The notes beneath the pieces were generated by a model. That model did not search any database. It saw nothing but the letters and a program-made list of their open reading frames with translations, and was not told the origin of the DNA. A stretch of DNA of 64,000 nucleotides. Origin: Pedobacter punctiformis. GTDB taxonomy: Bacteria > Bacteroidota > Bacteroidia > Sphingobacteriales > Sphingobacteriaceae. Position numbers and translations under genes: made by a program. Shown piece by piece: positions 26,944 to 36,296 of the stretch; the stretch's first letter is position 1; the number at the start of each line of letters is the position of its first letter. The DNA lies in contig NZ_JAPWGM010000005.1 of NCBI RefSeq assembly GCF_027213715.1, positions 186,001 to 250,000 of the forward strand. Direction: 5' to 3'.

Positions 26944-27855
26944 ATGGGTAATAAAATTGTTCGCTTTATTTTCTTCGGTAACTACTTTGTAGGAATATTG
27001 GCTGTTGCCCTTACCATCGAAGCTACAAATCAACTTAGGCTGCCTTACAACTCGATAAACTATTTTATGCTGTTGTTTCTGGCACCCATCATATATTATA
27101 CCTACGCCTATAATAAAGTTTCTACAAAGCCATCTTCAACCAATCCAAGAAACCAGTGGTATTACAAGCATAAAACCTTTATTAACTGGAGTCAGGTATT
27201 GCTTTTTACAGCTTGTATAGCGCTGTCAGTTAATTTACTTTATCACAACTATTACAATATCCTAAAACTTCCTTTGAGTTACTGGACAGCCATTATAGTT
27301 ATTATTATAGCCGGGGCTTTGTATTATGGCTTACTTCCACGCTCATTTCTTAAATTTAATTTACGGAACACGGGTTGGCTTAAAGCTTTTGTTATTGGTT
27401 TTGTATGGGCCTGTTGCGCCAATGTTTTACCCCTGATTATGTTGAAGATAGAAACAGGGATTGGCTATCACGACCCGCTTTTATGGACCTGGCTTTTTAT
27501 TAAAAACTGGATGTTTTGCACGGTTAATGCTATTATTTTTGATATAAAAGATTACCCCAGTGATGCAAATAAGCATTTAAGAACTTTTGTAGTTAGGTAT
27601 GGTTTGCGCCGAACGATTTTCTATGTGCTGATTCCACTGCTCATCATTGGTCTTATTTCCCTTTTTATTTTTGCTTATTTTAAGGGATTTGGCCTGCTCC
27701 AGGTATTTTTTAATGTTTTACCCTTCATCCTAACCATTTACATAGCCTATTCTATGCATAAACGGAAGAATATTTTATACTATTTAATGGTTATTGATGG
27801 GCTGATATTATTCAAAGCCATTTGTGGCATTATAGGTATGCAGTTTGTGCAGTAA
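26944..27855 (+). CDS. UbiA-like membrane protein
   Basis: This 303-residue integral membrane protein has about eight or nine helices. The segment NAIIFDIKDYPSDANKHLRTF followed by RYG matches the second Asp-rich motif of UbiA prenyltransferases (DxxxD, then Lys/Thr and the RxG). The first NDxxD-type motif is not recognisable; the corresponding region reads TYAYNKVSTKPSSTNPRN. It may be a diverged or non-catalytic member. A SAM-dependent methyltransferase gene follows 56 bases later on the same strand, as in quinone-type pathways, but the product is unknown. Confidence 0.7.
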   Translation: MGNKIVRFIFFGNYFVGILAVALTIEATNQLRLPYNSINYFMLLFLAPIIYYTYAYNKVSTKPSSTNPRNQWYYKHKTFINWSQVLLFTACIALSVNLLYHNYYNILKLPLSYWTAIIVIIIAGALYYGLLPRSFLKFNLRNTGWLKAFVIGFVWACCANVLPLIMLKIETGIGYHDPLLWTWLFIKNWMFCTVNAIIFDIKDYPSDANKHLRTFVVRYGLRRTIFYVLIPLLIIGLISLFIFAYFKGFGLLQVFFNVLPFILTIYIAYSMHKRKNILYYLMVIDGLILFKAICGIIGMQFVQ

Positions 27856-27911
27856 AAATTAAAATTTTAAACGGTTAACCCGATTGAAATAATTTAAACA
27901 ATTAACCAGTA

Positions 27912-28541
27912 ATGACCAATAACTACGATAAAATAGCCAATCACTACGATCAGCTAAGCAGATTGGTGTTTTTTAAGTCGCAGTTAAATGCACAAATTGA
28001 TCAGTTAAAACACCTTAAAAAAGACAATTTAATTTTAATTGTTGGAGGCGGTACAGGTTGGATTTTAGAAGAAATAACTAAGATTTATACTGAAGGCTTG
28101 CATATTGTTTATGTCGAAATATCTGAAAAGATGATTGCACTTTCGAAGAAAAAAAATATTAAAGGCAATCAGGTTGATTTTATACACACTGGTATAGAAG
28201 ACTTTCAGTCGGCCGACAAATTTGATGTCATATTAACTCCTTTTCTGTTTGATAATTTTATCGAAAGCAGGGCAACACTTGTTTTTGAAAAGTTAAATTC
28301 CTTACTAAAAGTAGAAGGACTCTGGTTCCTGGTCGATTTTACCGTAGGTGATGGAAATGGACGCTGGTGGAAATCGGCTTTGCTTAAACTGATGTACAGT
28401 TTTTTTAAGCTAATAAAAATTGTCGAAGCCACTGCCTTAATTAATATGGAGCCTCATTTTTTAGTTAAAGGATATCAAAAAATTGAAGAGCAATTTTACT
28501 ATGGCAACTTCATTAAGGCAATAGTTTTTAGGAAAACGTAA
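27912..28541 (+). CDS. Class I SAM-dependent methyltransferase
   Basis: The 209-residue protein has the Rossmann SAM site LILIVGGGTGWILEEI (residues about 36-51), followed by an acidic strand end (VYVEISEKM) and FDVILTPFLFDNF as motif II. Length and motif order are those of a small-molecule methyltransferase. It lies behind the UbiA-like gene, probably in the same transcript, so methylation of a prenylated or isoprenoid compound is possible. That assignment is inference from context only. Confidence 0.85.
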   Translation: MTNNYDKIANHYDQLSRLVFFKSQLNAQIDQLKHLKKDNLILIVGGGTGWILEEITKIYTEGLHIVYVEISEKMIALSKKKNIKGNQVDFIHTGIEDFQSADKFDVILTPFLFDNFIESRATLVFEKLNSLLKVEGLWFLVDFTVGDGNGRWWKSALLKLMYSFFKLIKIVEATALINMEPHFLVKGYQKIEEQFYYGNFIKAIVFRKT

Positions 28542-28598
28542 AAATGACAATTCTTTTGCAGCTATAATGCTAAACAAAGAAATGATTAACGAAGAATT

Positions 28599-28763
28599 TT
28601 AGAAAATAATTGAGCCCACAATAGCAATCAAAAATAAAACAGCCATTACAATACGGTCTGCATTTATCCACTCCGTTTTAGTAAGCGGTCTGACTTCTTT
28701 TTTTAAACTTTCATCTTTCGCTCTGGAAAGTCTGAAAAGAGATGTGTCTAATTTGATAATCAT
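28599..28763 (-). CDS. 54-residue tail-anchored membrane protein
   Basis: The ATG at 28763 on the minus strand opens a frame of 54 codons ending with TAA at 28599. The N-terminal 37 residues are charged (SRAKDESLKKEVRPLTK), then DRIVMAVLFLIAIVGSIIF forms a single membrane helix that ends exactly at the C-terminus. This layout (soluble head, C-terminal anchor, no loop) looks like a real small protein rather than a chance frame, and the codon use matches its neighbours. No exact -7 box or Shine-Dalgarno sequence is present upstream. No family is recognised. Confidence 0.55.
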   Translation of the reverse strand: MIIKLDTSLFRLSRAKDESLKKEVRPLTKTEWINADRIVMAVLFLIAIVGSIIF

Positions 28764-28898
28764 GGTAGATGTTTTACAGGATACTTTTTATAAGACAAAT
28801 GTTAAGCCAAACAAATAAACAAACGTGAAAATGTTAATAACTTGTATTTTTATGTTAAATAATTGATTTTTATAGTTTTGTGAAAGTATTTTTAAGTA

Positions 28899-28935
28899 AA
28901 AAGGGTACGTTTTCTGATCAGGAATGTACCCTTTT
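28899..28935 (-). terminator. Hairpin terminator behind the frameshifted WG-like gene
   Basis: AAAAGGGTAC (28899-28908) and GTACCCTTTT (28926-28935) form a 10-bp stem with a 17-base loop. On the minus strand it is followed by TTTTTAC, so it can end the leftward transcript. Confidence 0.6.
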
Positions 28936-29013
28936 GATTAACGGTTATGTATGCGTTTTACTGCACAAAAAACTGACACAAAATTTGTTGAAAATACTTG
29001 TTCGCTGTTGCCT

Positions 29014-29942
29014 TTATTTAACCTTGTTTCCATCAAAGTCTATAAAGTAACTTTCTGTTTCATTGATTACTTTTAACGACCTTCGATTATTGTATTCTAC
29101 CTTCTCTGCAGCTATTTCTAGTTTTTCTTTTCCATATTCAGTAATTAGTTTCCATTTACGATCTGAGATCTTCACTAATATTAATTCATTTGAAATAAAG
29201 TTTAATTCCTGGGCTTTGGAAATTTCGAATTTCCTGTTAAAATTTAAATCAGTAATTAAGTAACTCTTATCTGCTTTGAAAATAATGCTGTTTTCTCTGA
29301 ATTCTATTTTGTCAAATTTTATCTTCTTAATTATTTTACCCAAATGGTTTATAATACCATATTTAAAATGATCTTTAAAAATGTCTTTTCTAACTAATAA
29401 ATAATCATTATCAATATAGGGTTGATAGATGTATGAGTAAGAACAAATTTCTTTTCCTTTATTATCTATTAAAATGAAATTTGACCTGTCAGAATTTTCT
29501 AACACAAAAGTTCCAAAACTATTTTTCCTTGAAGAGATACGTCATAGCTTCCTAAATTCCTGACCATTTCATTTTTATCATTATAGAGTTCAATTTCACC
29601 GTCCCCTGAGTTTTTAACAGTAAAAAAAGCATGATTAATCTTACCTGATTTCAAATTATAAAACATTATCCAATGCTTGTCATTCTGAAGTACCATTCTC
29701 TCATTTAGGTCGTAAAGTGTATATTTATCCTCTTCTGATTTTAACTTTATGTATCGATTGTTAACAGATAGTTCATAATATACATACTTTGGCAACAAAA
29801 CAGGTTTATGATTTTCATCGATCAGACCATACAGTTTTCCCTCCTTTACTATAGAACAATTGGTTTTAGCAATCTTATAAATATTGTTTTGCGAATAGCA
29901 GATACTCGTAAAAAAAATGAATATTAAGCTTAATAATTTCAT
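29014..29942 (-). pseudogene. Secreted WG-repeat-like protein, split by a frameshift
   Basis: Two overlapping frames (29499-29942 and 29014-29505) look like one gene. The first has a signal peptide (ending ICYSQ) and 147 residues; the second has 163 residues with no signal. Adding one A to the run of five A on the coding strand (T run at 29522-29526) joins them smoothly: LQGKNSFGTFVLENSDRS. The joined protein would have about 309 residues, a normal length. Short repeated motifs such as KEGKLYGLIDENHKPVLLP and FKYGIINHLGKIIKK are WG/KWG-like. The split could be a true mutation, a sequencing error or a -1 recoding site. Confidence 0.75.
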
Positions 29943-29979
29943 CTATGATGCAATTAGAATTAAAAGAGATTTATATATT

Positions 29980-31419
29980 TTATTGTGCTTTTGTCTTTAA
30001 TTTACTATTCTTTTTGCCATACCAAAAATAAATAGCCAGCCCTATAATTAACCAAACGGCAAGTCTTAACCAGGTTTCCCAAGGTAAAAAGATCATCATG
30101 GCAATACAGGTTAAAATTCCTAAAATTGGAATAAGTGGCACTAAAGGAACTTTAAATGGTCGCTTAGCCTCTGGATCTGTTTTACGCAGGATTAAAATCC
30201 CTACACAAACCATTAAAAAGGCCAGTAAAGTACCAATGCTGGTCATTTCTCCCACTACATTTATAGGAACAAATGCGGCAAACACTGCAATGAAAATACA
30301 AAGCATGATGTTCGACTTCCACGGTGTTTTAAATTTTGGATGCACATCTGAAAATATTTTAGGTAGCAAACCATCTTTACTAATGGAATAAAACATCCGC
30401 GATTGTGCCATTAAATCAATTAATATTACAGAAGTATATCCGATTAAAATAGCCAGAATAATGGCCTGGCTTAACCAGGCATAAGGTGTTTTTTCAATGG
30501 CAATGGCAACCGGAGCACCGCTATCGGCAAATTCTTTATAATTGGCTAAACCTGTCATTACGTGACCGAATAAACCAAATAAAACTGTACAAACAACCAA
30601 TGAACCAATAATTCCAATAGGTAAATCACGTGAAGGATTTTTGGTTTCCTGTGCGGATGCGGCCACCGCATCAAAGCCTATAAAAACAAAAAATACCAAT
30701 CCAGCTCCTCGTAAAACCCCGCTCCAGCCAAATTGTCCAAATGTTCCGGTATTTTCAGGGATGTATGGATGGTAGTTTGCCGGATCGATATATTGCCAGC
30801 CTAATGCTATAAACACCAGCACAACGCCCACTTTTAAAAATACAATAATTCCATTTACAATAGCCGAACCTTTTGTGCCACGAATTAAAATTGCTGTCAT
30901 AAGCACAACAACCAGTGCAGCCGGAATGTTGATAATGCCATGTACCGAAGTTCCATCGGCAAGTTTAGCCGTTTCAAAAGGAGAGCGGGTAAGTTGTGGA
31001 GGCAGGTAAATATGCAAACTTGCCAAAAAGCGTGTTAAATATTGCGACCAGCTTATGGCAACTGTAGCACAACCAACAGAATACTCCAAAACTAAATCCC
31101 AACCAATAATCCAGGCAAAAAATTCGCCCATGGTTGCATAAGAATAAGTATACGCACTACCTGCAACCGGAATCATGGATGCAAATTCGGCATAACATAA
31201 AGCCGCAAAGCCACAACCTAAGGCAGCAATTACAAAAGATAATGTTACGGCTGGCCCCGAATGATTTGCAGCGGCAAGGCCGGTAATCGAGAATAAGCCG
31301 GCCCCAAGCGTTAAACCAACACCAATTAAAATTAAATTAACCGGACCGAGGGTTCTTTTGAGTGTGCCTTCACCTTTTTCATTAGCCTCAGCAACAATAC
31401 TGGCAATAGATTTTTTCAT
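29980..31419 (-). CDS. APC family amino acid permease
   Basis: The 479-residue protein has about 12-13 membrane helices. GVGLTLGAGLFSITGLAAA is the conserved first-helix substrate loop of the APC superfamily, and FFVFIGFDAVAASAQETKNP is the helix 6 signature. The latter, with RDLPIGIIGSLVV after it, is typical of the cationic amino acid transporter (CAT/YfnA-like) group. It imports amino acids with protons; the exact substrate is uncertain. It is monocistronic with a -7 box (TAATTTTG on its strand) at 31440-31447 and is divergent from the PadR gene. Confidence 0.92.
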   Translation of the reverse strand: MKKSIASIVAEANEKGEGTLKRTLGPVNLILIGVGLTLGAGLFSITGLAAANHSGPAVTLSFVIAALGCGFAALCYAEFASMIPVAGSAYTYSYATMGEFFAWIIGWDLVLEYSVGCATVAISWSQYLTRFLASLHIYLPPQLTRSPFETAKLADGTSVHGIINIPAALVVVLMTAILIRGTKGSAIVNGIIVFLKVGVVLVFIALGWQYIDPANYHPYIPENTGTFGQFGWSGVLRGAGLVFFVFIGFDAVAASAQETKNPSRDLPIGIIGSLVVCTVLFGLFGHVMTGLANYKEFADSGAPVAIAIEKTPYAWLSQAIILAILIGYTSVILIDLMAQSRMFYSISKDGLLPKIFSDVHPKFKTPWKSNIMLCIFIAVFAAFVPINVVGEMTSIGTLLAFLMVCVGILILRKTDPEAKRPFKVPLVPLIPILGILTCIAMMIFLPWETWLRLAVWLIIGLAIYFWYGKKNSKLKTKAQ

Positions 31420-31439
31420 GAAAATAAATTAGAATGCTG

Positions 31440-31447
31440 CAAAATTA
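31440..31447 (-). promoter_or_regulatory. -7 box for the amino acid permease gene
   Basis: On the minus strand it reads TAATTTTG, 21 bases before the ATG. No -33 element is clear. Confidence 0.4.
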
Positions 31448-31589
31448 TTAAAATATATTAAATCTATAGTATTTATATATTATTAAAATTTTCAGATGTT
31501 TTTGGTCTAAATAGATAATAATGTAAAAATACATAAAAATTTATTAGTCTGATTATCAATGTATTAATATGATTTATGAATTTATTTTA

Positions 31590-31610
31590 GTACTATGTAT
31601 TGCATAGTAC
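31590..31610. promoter_or_regulatory. Palindromic PadR operator
   Basis: GTACTATG (31590-31597) and CATAGTAC (31603-31610) are perfect inverted repeats around TATTG. PadR regulators bind dyads of this kind. The dyad covers the -33 region of the promoter that reads into padR, so binding would block its transcription. Confidence 0.75.
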
Positions 31611-31631
31611 ATTATTAAACATATATCTTTG
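31600..31631 (+). promoter_or_regulatory. Promoter of the padR-pspC operon
   Basis: TTG at 31600-31602, inside the operator, and TATCTTTG at 31624-31631 are 21 bases apart. The ATG at 31636 is only 4 bases behind the -7 box, so the transcript would be almost leaderless. Confidence 0.55.
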
Positions 31632-31635
31632 TATT

Positions 31636-31971
31636 ATGATAGCAGAAAATACGCAAACACAAATGCGGAAGGGAATTCTGGAATATTGTGTTTTATCGAT
31701 AATCTCCAGGGGAGAGATATACGCCTCAGATATAATTGCCGAATTGAGGTCGGCTAAACTTTTGGTGGTAGAGGGCACTTTGTACCCATTGCTAACCAGA
31801 CTTAAAAATAATGGCCTGTTAGGTTATAACTGGGTAGAGTCTACCTCTGGTCCGCCAAGAAAATACTATACCCTTACCGAGGTTGGTAAGGATATTTTAT
31901 CTCAACTGGATCAAACCTGGCAGGAGCTGGCCTATGCCGTGGGTATCTCACAAAAAGGAGCCAATTCATAA
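31636..31971 (+). CDS. PadR family transcriptional regulator
   Basis: The 111-residue protein is a winged-helix repressor of the PadR family, with LEYCVLSIISRGEIYASDII as the first helices and the characteristic VEGTLYPLLTRLKNNGLL. The wing segment SGPPRKYYTLTEVG follows. The ATG at 31636 is chosen over one 12 codons upstream because the upstream one lies inside the operator and promoter. The gene is followed 18 bases later by a PspC-domain gene. This pair is common in Bacteroidota, and the repressor probably controls its own operon through the palindrome at 31590-31610. Confidence 0.92.
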   Translation: MIAENTQTQMRKGILEYCVLSIISRGEIYASDIIAELRSAKLLVVEGTLYPLLTRLKNNGLLGYNWVESTSGPPRKYYTLTEVGKDILSQLDQTWQELAYAVGISQKGANS

Positions 31972-31989
31972 ATTTTAACTCAATTAGAA

Positions 31990-33618
31990 ATGGAAAAGAC
32001 CATCATCATAAATATAGGCAATACCATCATTCACATAGAAGAGAGCGCCTATGAACTCTTAAAAGCATACTTGAACGAAGTAAAACAACATTTTGCCAAT
32101 CATGCAGATGACCTGGAGATTGTAACTGATATCGAAAACAGGATTGTTGAATTGCTTACTGAACAGCTTGAAGAGCAGAAAAAACAAGTGGTAGATTTAG
32201 CGAATGTAAATTTTGTAATTGGTCAGATGGGCCGTGTGCAGGATTTTGATGCAGCTGAAGAAGGGGAAGAAGAGCCTGTAATTAATGCCAGTTATCAATA
32301 TCAGGCAGAGAAAAAATTATACCGGGATATGGATGAGCGTGTTGTTGCCGGTGTTTGCGCAGGGATCGCTCATTACGTAAATGTAGAAGCCAAATGGATC
32401 AGACTGGCCGCTTTAATTACAATATGTTTCGTTGGTACCGGTATTTTAGTTTATGCTTTGTTATGGATCATCATGCCAAAAGCGAAGTCGAGATTAGAGA
32501 AAATGGAAATGAAAGGTGAGCCTGCTAATCTTCAGGGTTTCCAAAAAAACCTGGACGAAGAACTGGAAGCTGTTAAAGATCGTTTAAAAGAAGTTAATGC
32601 ACACGCACAACCCATTTTTGCCCGTTTCGGTATCGTAATCGGCGAGTTTTTCGAATGGCTTGGTCGTTTTATATCTGGTACAGGAAAAGTAATTTTTAAA
32701 GTAATCGCCGGTTTTATTGTGGTGTTTGGGGTATTGTTTTTACTTTTCTTAATTATAGCGGCAGCTGCGTTTTTAGGCTTTTATGATGGTAATGCCTATG
32801 ATTATTTCCCTTTATCAATTATCAATTACGGCTATAGGGATACGTTACTCTTATCGGCCTTTATCGTATTTTTTGTGCCAATTTTAGCCCTGGTTTTATT
32901 TTCTATCCGGGTGGCCTTTAACAAACAAGCCATTAATAAAACCCTTTCTTTTGCGCTGTTAATTATCTGGCTGGCCGGAGTTGCAACTGCAGGATATTAT
33001 GTAGCAAAAATTTCTTCAGAATTTAAAGAGCATGCAGAAATTACCCAAACAACGGATTTAAAAACATTACCCGTTTATGCTATTGATATCGATAAAAGTA
33101 TGATGTTTAGCGCAGAAGATAGCGTATCCTTCCACATTGGTCCTGATTCTTTTAAGAACAGAAAAGTAATCGATAATCCGGAAGATAACCCATTCAGAGC
33201 ACCTCAAAACATACGAATTGATGTTGAAAAGAGTGAAAGCGGAAAAACAAGTTTAGTACAAACGTATACTTCGCAGGGGAAAACGTTTAAAATTGCCTTG
33301 CAAAATGCGCAGAATATTGCATACAGCTACTCGGTTAATGACAGCGTTTTAATGTTTAGTCCCAGATTACAGCTTAAAAAAGGGATAAACTGGAGAGCGC
33401 AGGAAGTTACTTTAACTTTAAAAATACCTGTAGGTACACAATTGGTTTTAAAACAGGATGCTTACCGTTATGTGAATAATTTTTATGGGTGGAGTTGCAA
33501 TGACAACCCAAATAACAGCGATGATTTTAGCACCTGGATTATGACAACAGATGGATTAAAATGTAAATACGAAGTTGATCACCCTAAACCGGTTGAAGAA
33601 GATCAGCAAAATAATTAA
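31990..33618 (+). CDS. PspC domain-containing membrane protein
   Basis: The 542-residue protein starts with a soluble region (about residues 1-90) predicted to be partly helical. A PspC domain follows at about 108-168 (RVVAGVCAGIAHYVNVEAKWIR, then a helix and IIMPKAKS). Three or four more membrane helices occupy about 228-335. The C-terminal 200 residues form a beta-rich extracytoplasmic domain ending in an acidic tail. PspC proteins take part in phage-shock type envelope stress responses. Together with the PadR repressor upstream it forms a two-gene stress module. Confidence 0.9.
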   Translation: MEKTIIINIGNTIIHIEESAYELLKAYLNEVKQHFANHADDLEIVTDIENRIVELLTEQLEEQKKQVVDLANVNFVIGQMGRVQDFDAAEEGEEEPVINASYQYQAEKKLYRDMDERVVAGVCAGIAHYVNVEAKWIRLAALITICFVGTGILVYALLWIIMPKAKSRLEKMEMKGEPANLQGFQKNLDEELEAVKDRLKEVNAHAQPIFARFGIVIGEFFEWLGRFISGTGKVIFKVIAGFIVVFGVLFLLFLIIAAAAFLGFYDGNAYDYFPLSIINYGYRDTLLLSAFIVFFVPILALVLFSIRVAFNKQAINKTLSFALLIIWLAGVATAGYYVAKISSEFKEHAEITQTTDLKTLPVYAIDIDKSMMFSAEDSVSFHIGPDSFKNRKVIDNPEDNPFRAPQNIRIDVEKSESGKTSLVQTYTSQGKTFKIALQNAQNIAYSYSVNDSVLMFSPRLQLKKGINWRAQEVTLTLKIPVGTQLVLKQDAYRYVNNFYGWSCNDNPNNSDDFSTWIMTTDGLKCKYEVDHPKPVEEDQQNN

Positions 33619-33724
33619 AAAGTACCTGTAACCTTAATTTGAAAACCAACGTCGAAGTAAGCAAGTAATTTATAGAGTTGACCCACAAAGTTTAAACGAA
33701 ATACTTAAATAATTAATCAAACAG

Positions 33725-33790
33725 GAGGGTGTATCATCTAATGTAATTTCTCCCCCAAGGCTGCCATAGGCTTAAGGATGACAAAACCAT
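33725..33790. repeat. REP-like intergenic fragment
   Basis: GTATCAT (33732-33738) and ATGATAC (33796-33802) face each other, and the piece GGCTTAAGGATGACAAAA is similar to the GAGGATGAC ends of the repeat near 9765. No gene is visible between the PspC and receptor genes. Confidence 0.35.
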
Positions 33791-33822
33791 ATTTATGATA
33801 CATCTTCTAAAAATAATATAAG

Positions 33823-36273
33823 ATGAAAACTTTCTTTACGTTAATTGCATGCCTTTTGGTGTGTGGGACTTCTTTTGCCCAAAAAATCAGTAAACTTTCA
33901 GGTAAAGTTGTGGATGAAAAGAACCAAATGGTACCATTTGCTATTGTCAGGTTATTAAACTTTCCGGATACAAGCGTTGTAAAAAGTGTATCTACCAATC
34001 CGGACGGAGAATTTGTAATCGATCAGGTGAAAAATGGAGATTATGTGATTAATGTTTCTATTGTGGGCTTTAAGACAAAAAAAACAGCTAAGCTAACAGT
34101 TACTGGAGATTTAAATATTCCTGCAATCGGAATTGAAAGCACAACCAAACAATTAAAGGAAGTAAGTGTGCAGGGTAAAAAGCCATTTATTGAGCACCAG
34201 ATTGATAAAACGGTTTTAAATGTAGAGAACAGTATTGTATCGACAGGAGGAAGTGCACTGGAAGTACTGGAAAAAGCACCCGGTGTACAAATTGACCGTC
34301 AGAGTGACCAAATTAAGCTGAACAATAAATCGGGTGTTTTGGTGATGATAGATGGTAAAACAAACTTCCTTTCGGGAGCAGATGTAACCACTTTGCTGAG
34401 CAATATGAGCAGTGACCAAATCTCCACGATTGAGCTCATTACCAACCCATCCTCTAAATACGATGCAGCGGGTAATGCAGGGATTATCAATATTAAGTTG
34501 AGAAGAAACAAGGCTTACGGAACAAACGGAAGTGTAACCGGAAATCTTGGGCGTGGAATTATACCTGATGCACCGAGCGATTTATATCGTGGCGGTGTAA
34601 GTCTGAATCTAAACCACAGACAAGGCAAATGGAATGTATATGGAAACGGAAGCTTTAGCAGAAAGGTAAACTTTAACAATACATTTTTAACCCGTACTAC
34701 CGAGTCTGATGGTTTGGCAAGTGTATTAACCCAAAATTTTGACCGCCAAAATACCGGGGTAGGTTACCAGGGTAAAATCGGTACCGATTATTATGCATCA
34801 GAAAAAACGGTTTTTGGAGTAATGATAGATGCCAATACAGTAAGTTCTAAACTGAGTAACCTAAGTAATACCGATATCAATGAAATGAAAAATGGTATAG
34901 CAAGTTCCAGTTCCATTATCCAAAATGCAAATTCGGAGTTTCCCTTTAATAACTTAACCGCCAACTTTAACATTAAGCATGATTACAATAAGGATGGCAA
35001 GAGCATTACCTTCGATGCCGATTATTCAGGATTTGGGAATAAAAAAGATGAAAACTTTTTAGCCAATTATTTAGATGCTGATGGTACACCGACAAAAAAT
35101 ACGACCTTAAAAAATGCAACAGACGCTAAGATTAATGTGTATGCAGCGAAAACAGATTTAACATTGCCGCTTTCTAAAACAATGAAAATTGAAGCAGGTT
35201 TAAAAAGCAGCTATGTAGTGACCAAAAATGATTTTATTTCAGAGGAGTTTGTTTCTGGCGCCTGGCAGAATGATTTAGGCAAATCAAATTACTTTGTTTA
35301 CAAAGAAAACATCAATGCGGCTTATACCAACTTTGCAAAAGAATGGGACAAATGGCAGATACAAATAGGTTTGAGAGCAGAACATACCAGCTCCAAAGGA
35401 AATTCGGTAACCGATAATAAAGAAGTTAAACGAAGTTATCTTTCTCTTTTCCCAACCGTATTTATTAATCAAAAGTTAAATAAAGACAACAATATCCGCT
35501 ATTCTTACAGCAGAAGGGTAGACAGACCAAACTATCAGCAATTAAACCCATTTGTTTTCTATATGGATCCTTTAGCCGTAGATCAGGGAAATCCTTATTT
35601 GAAACCTCAGTTTACCGATAACTTTGAAATTGGGTACACCTATAAACAAGCTTCATTTACTTTGAATTATTCGGATACACGCGACATGATTACGCAAATT
35701 AGTAAGCAAGATGATGCAACCCGGGTAATTAGTGTAATCCGTGAGAATTTAGGAAGATCACAAAACTTCTCTGCAAGCGTGTATGTACCTGTTAGAGTGT
35801 TTAGCTGGTGGAATTTACAAAACAGTGCAAGTTTGTATTATAGTAAATTTAAAGATGGGAATTTAGAAGGAGCAGCCTACAGTGCAAATAAGGCTGCGGT
35901 AAATTTATATACCTCAAGCTCTTTTACTTTGCCTAAAAACTTTAGTTTGGAAATTAATTTCTGGTTTAACTCACCAAGAGTTTCAGGTGTGGAGCAAACT
36001 ACTATTCCTCAGTATGCTTTAAATGCAGGGATACAAAAAACAATGCTGAACAAAAAACTTAAATTCAGGTTAAATATGGACGATATTTTGTTGACCAACC
36101 ATTGGGAAGGTAAACTGGCCTATCAAAACATTAACATGACAGTGGTTAATCACTACATTAGCAGAAGAGCTTATATTAGCATTACTTACGCTTTTGGAAA
36201 CCAGAATGTCAAATCAGAAAGAACAAGAAATACCGCTACTGATGATATTAAAGGCAGAGCAGGAAGTAACTAA
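33823..36273 (+). CDS. TonB-dependent receptor-like outer membrane protein (OMP_b-brl_3 type)
   Basis: The 816-residue protein has a signal peptide (ending GTSFAQ), a carboxypeptidase-like beta domain (about residues 23-100, SGKVVDEKNQMVPFAIVRL), then a plug (about 115-220, with VLEKAPGVQIDRQSDQIKLN and VLVMIDGKTNFLSGADV). The C-terminal barrel contains YSYSRRVDRPNYQQLNPF, the signature of the outer-membrane beta-barrel family 3. The ligand is unknown. No SusD partner is nearby; a small lipoprotein gene follows 23 bases later. It may belong to the PadR/PspC stress response, because no terminator is seen between the PspC gene and it. Confidence 0.88.
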   Translation: MKTFFTLIACLLVCGTSFAQKISKLSGKVVDEKNQMVPFAIVRLLNFPDTSVVKSVSTNPDGEFVIDQVKNGDYVINVSIVGFKTKKTAKLTVTGDLNIPAIGIESTTKQLKEVSVQGKKPFIEHQIDKTVLNVENSIVSTGGSALEVLEKAPGVQIDRQSDQIKLNNKSGVLVMIDGKTNFLSGADVTTLLSNMSSDQISTIELITNPSSKYDAAGNAGIINIKLRRNKAYGTNGSVTGNLGRGIIPDAPSDLYRGGVSLNLNHRQGKWNVYGNGSFSRKVNFNNTFLTRTTESDGLASVLTQNFDRQNTGVGYQGKIGTDYYASEKTVFGVMIDANTVSSKLSNLSNTDINEMKNGIASSSSIIQNANSEFPFNNLTANFNIKHDYNKDGKSITFDADYSGFGNKKDENFLANYLDADGTPTKNTTLKNATDAKINVYAAKTDLTLPLSKTMKIEAGLKSSYVVTKNDFISEEFVSGAWQNDLGKSNYFVYKENINAAYTNFAKEWDKWQIQIGLRAEHTSSKGNSVTDNKEVKRSYLSLFPTVFINQKLNKDNNIRYSYSRRVDRPNYQQLNPFVFYMDPLAVDQGNPYLKPQFTDNFEIGYTYKQASFTLNYSDTRDMITQISKQDDATRVISVIRENLGRSQNFSASVYVPVRVFSWWNLQNSASLYYSKFKDGNLEGAAYSANKAAVNLYTSSSFTLPKNFSLEINFWFNSPRVSGVEQTTIPQYALNAGIQKTMLNKKLKFRLNMDDILLTNHWEGKLAYQNINMTVVNHYISRRAYISITYAFGNQNVKSERTRNTATDDIKGRAGSN

Positions 36274-36296
36274 TAATTAATTATAAATATAAAGAC

